From the NCBI GenBank assembly GCA_910584725.1, contig CAJUBE010000008.1, positions 67,501 through 131,500 of the forward strand: a stretch of 64,000 bases of DNA, read 5' to 3'. The stretch is from an uncultured Lachnospiraceae bacterium. Lineage in GTDB: Bacteria; Bacillota; Clostridia; Lachnospirales; Lachnospiraceae. Positions 63,941-64,000 of the stretch are shown piece after piece (within the stretch, counting starts at the first letter, position 1; each line of letters begins with the position of its first letter). The notes below the pieces were generated by a model. The model ran no database searches. It was not told the DNA's origin and saw nothing but the letters and a program-made list of their open reading frames with translations. Both the position numbers and the translations under genes were made by a program.

Positions 63941-64000
63941 TGGACGGAGGTGGATTCGAACCACCGAAGCAATTTGCAGCAGATTTACAGTCTGTCCCCT
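63941..64000 (-). tRNA. tRNA-Tyr (GTA), 5' part beyond the window
   Basis: The 3' two thirds of a class II tRNA: anticodon stem-loop CAGACTGTAAATCTG (GTA), long variable arm, and T arm GGTGG-TTCGAAT-CCACC. The 5' end lies past position 64000. Confidence 0.9.

Overview
The window looks like a chromosomal segment of a spore-forming, anaerobic Lachnospiraceae-type Clostridium. The grounds are sporulation-linked genes (spmA, a CotH kinase, a LysM-GH18 lysin, ricT), a FabK-based type II fatty-acid cluster, an AgrA/AgrC-like regulator pair and a yaaO/yaaR/holB/yaaT neighbourhood as in Firmicutes. Most core genes lie on the minus strand.

Layout. 0-8 kb: an Mrr-like nuclease end, an SGNH esterase, a ROK sugar kinase, a COG2509 flavoprotein, a SulP transporter, uridine phosphorylase and a Cu/Zn-SOD-like protein. 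7.7-17.3 kb: a vWA-like protein divergent from a hemerythrin-CheX fusion, a repeat-rich wall protein, a lipoprotein, an agr-like two-component pair without a peptide gene, a LysM-GH18 hydrolase, a frameshifted fructosamine kinase and a pRiA4b ORF-3-like protein. 17.4-22.8 kb: a HEPN/MNT toxin-antitoxin pair next to spmA, with a decayed, internally deleted second copy beside it, then a VTC polyphosphate polymerase / DUF4956 / CotH operon.

23-35 kb is an AT-richer accessory island. It opens with a candidate large structured non-coding RNA (promoter, long-range closing stem, terminator). A three-gene module of unknown function follows: an HD phosphohydrolase with a RyR-like C-terminus, a two-helix membrane TrkA-N/RyR protein split by a one-base frameshift, and a TIR-domain protein. 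A partial second copy of the RNA's 5' half closes the module, with an exact 20-bp repeat in both copies. The domain set points to a nucleotide-signalling anti-phage or conflict system in which the TIR protein makes or depletes an NAD-derived nucleotide and the RyR modules sense it. This is the best candidate for an undescribed system. The rest of the island holds lipoproteins, an ECF sigma factor fused through a membrane helix to WG repeats, a YD-repeat lipoprotein and a secreted protein.

35-44 kb: two OmpR-type two-component systems, the second coupled to a MacB/FtsX-type ABC transporter, and a chemoreceptor. 44-52 kb: fatty-acid synthesis in the order acpP-fabK-fabD-fabG-fabF-fabZ-fabK2-fabH with no acc genes; hairpin-forming repeats fill several gaps, and the acpP promoter carries FabT-like palindromes. 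52-59 kb: rsmI, trmN6, ricT, holB, yaaR, a guanylate-kinase-like gene, yaaO and an HD protein. 59-64 kb: a CgeB-like glycosyltransferase, zinc-ribbon membrane proteins, a lone PTS EIIC and a tRNA cluster (Phe, fMet, Tyr; Tyr runs off the end).
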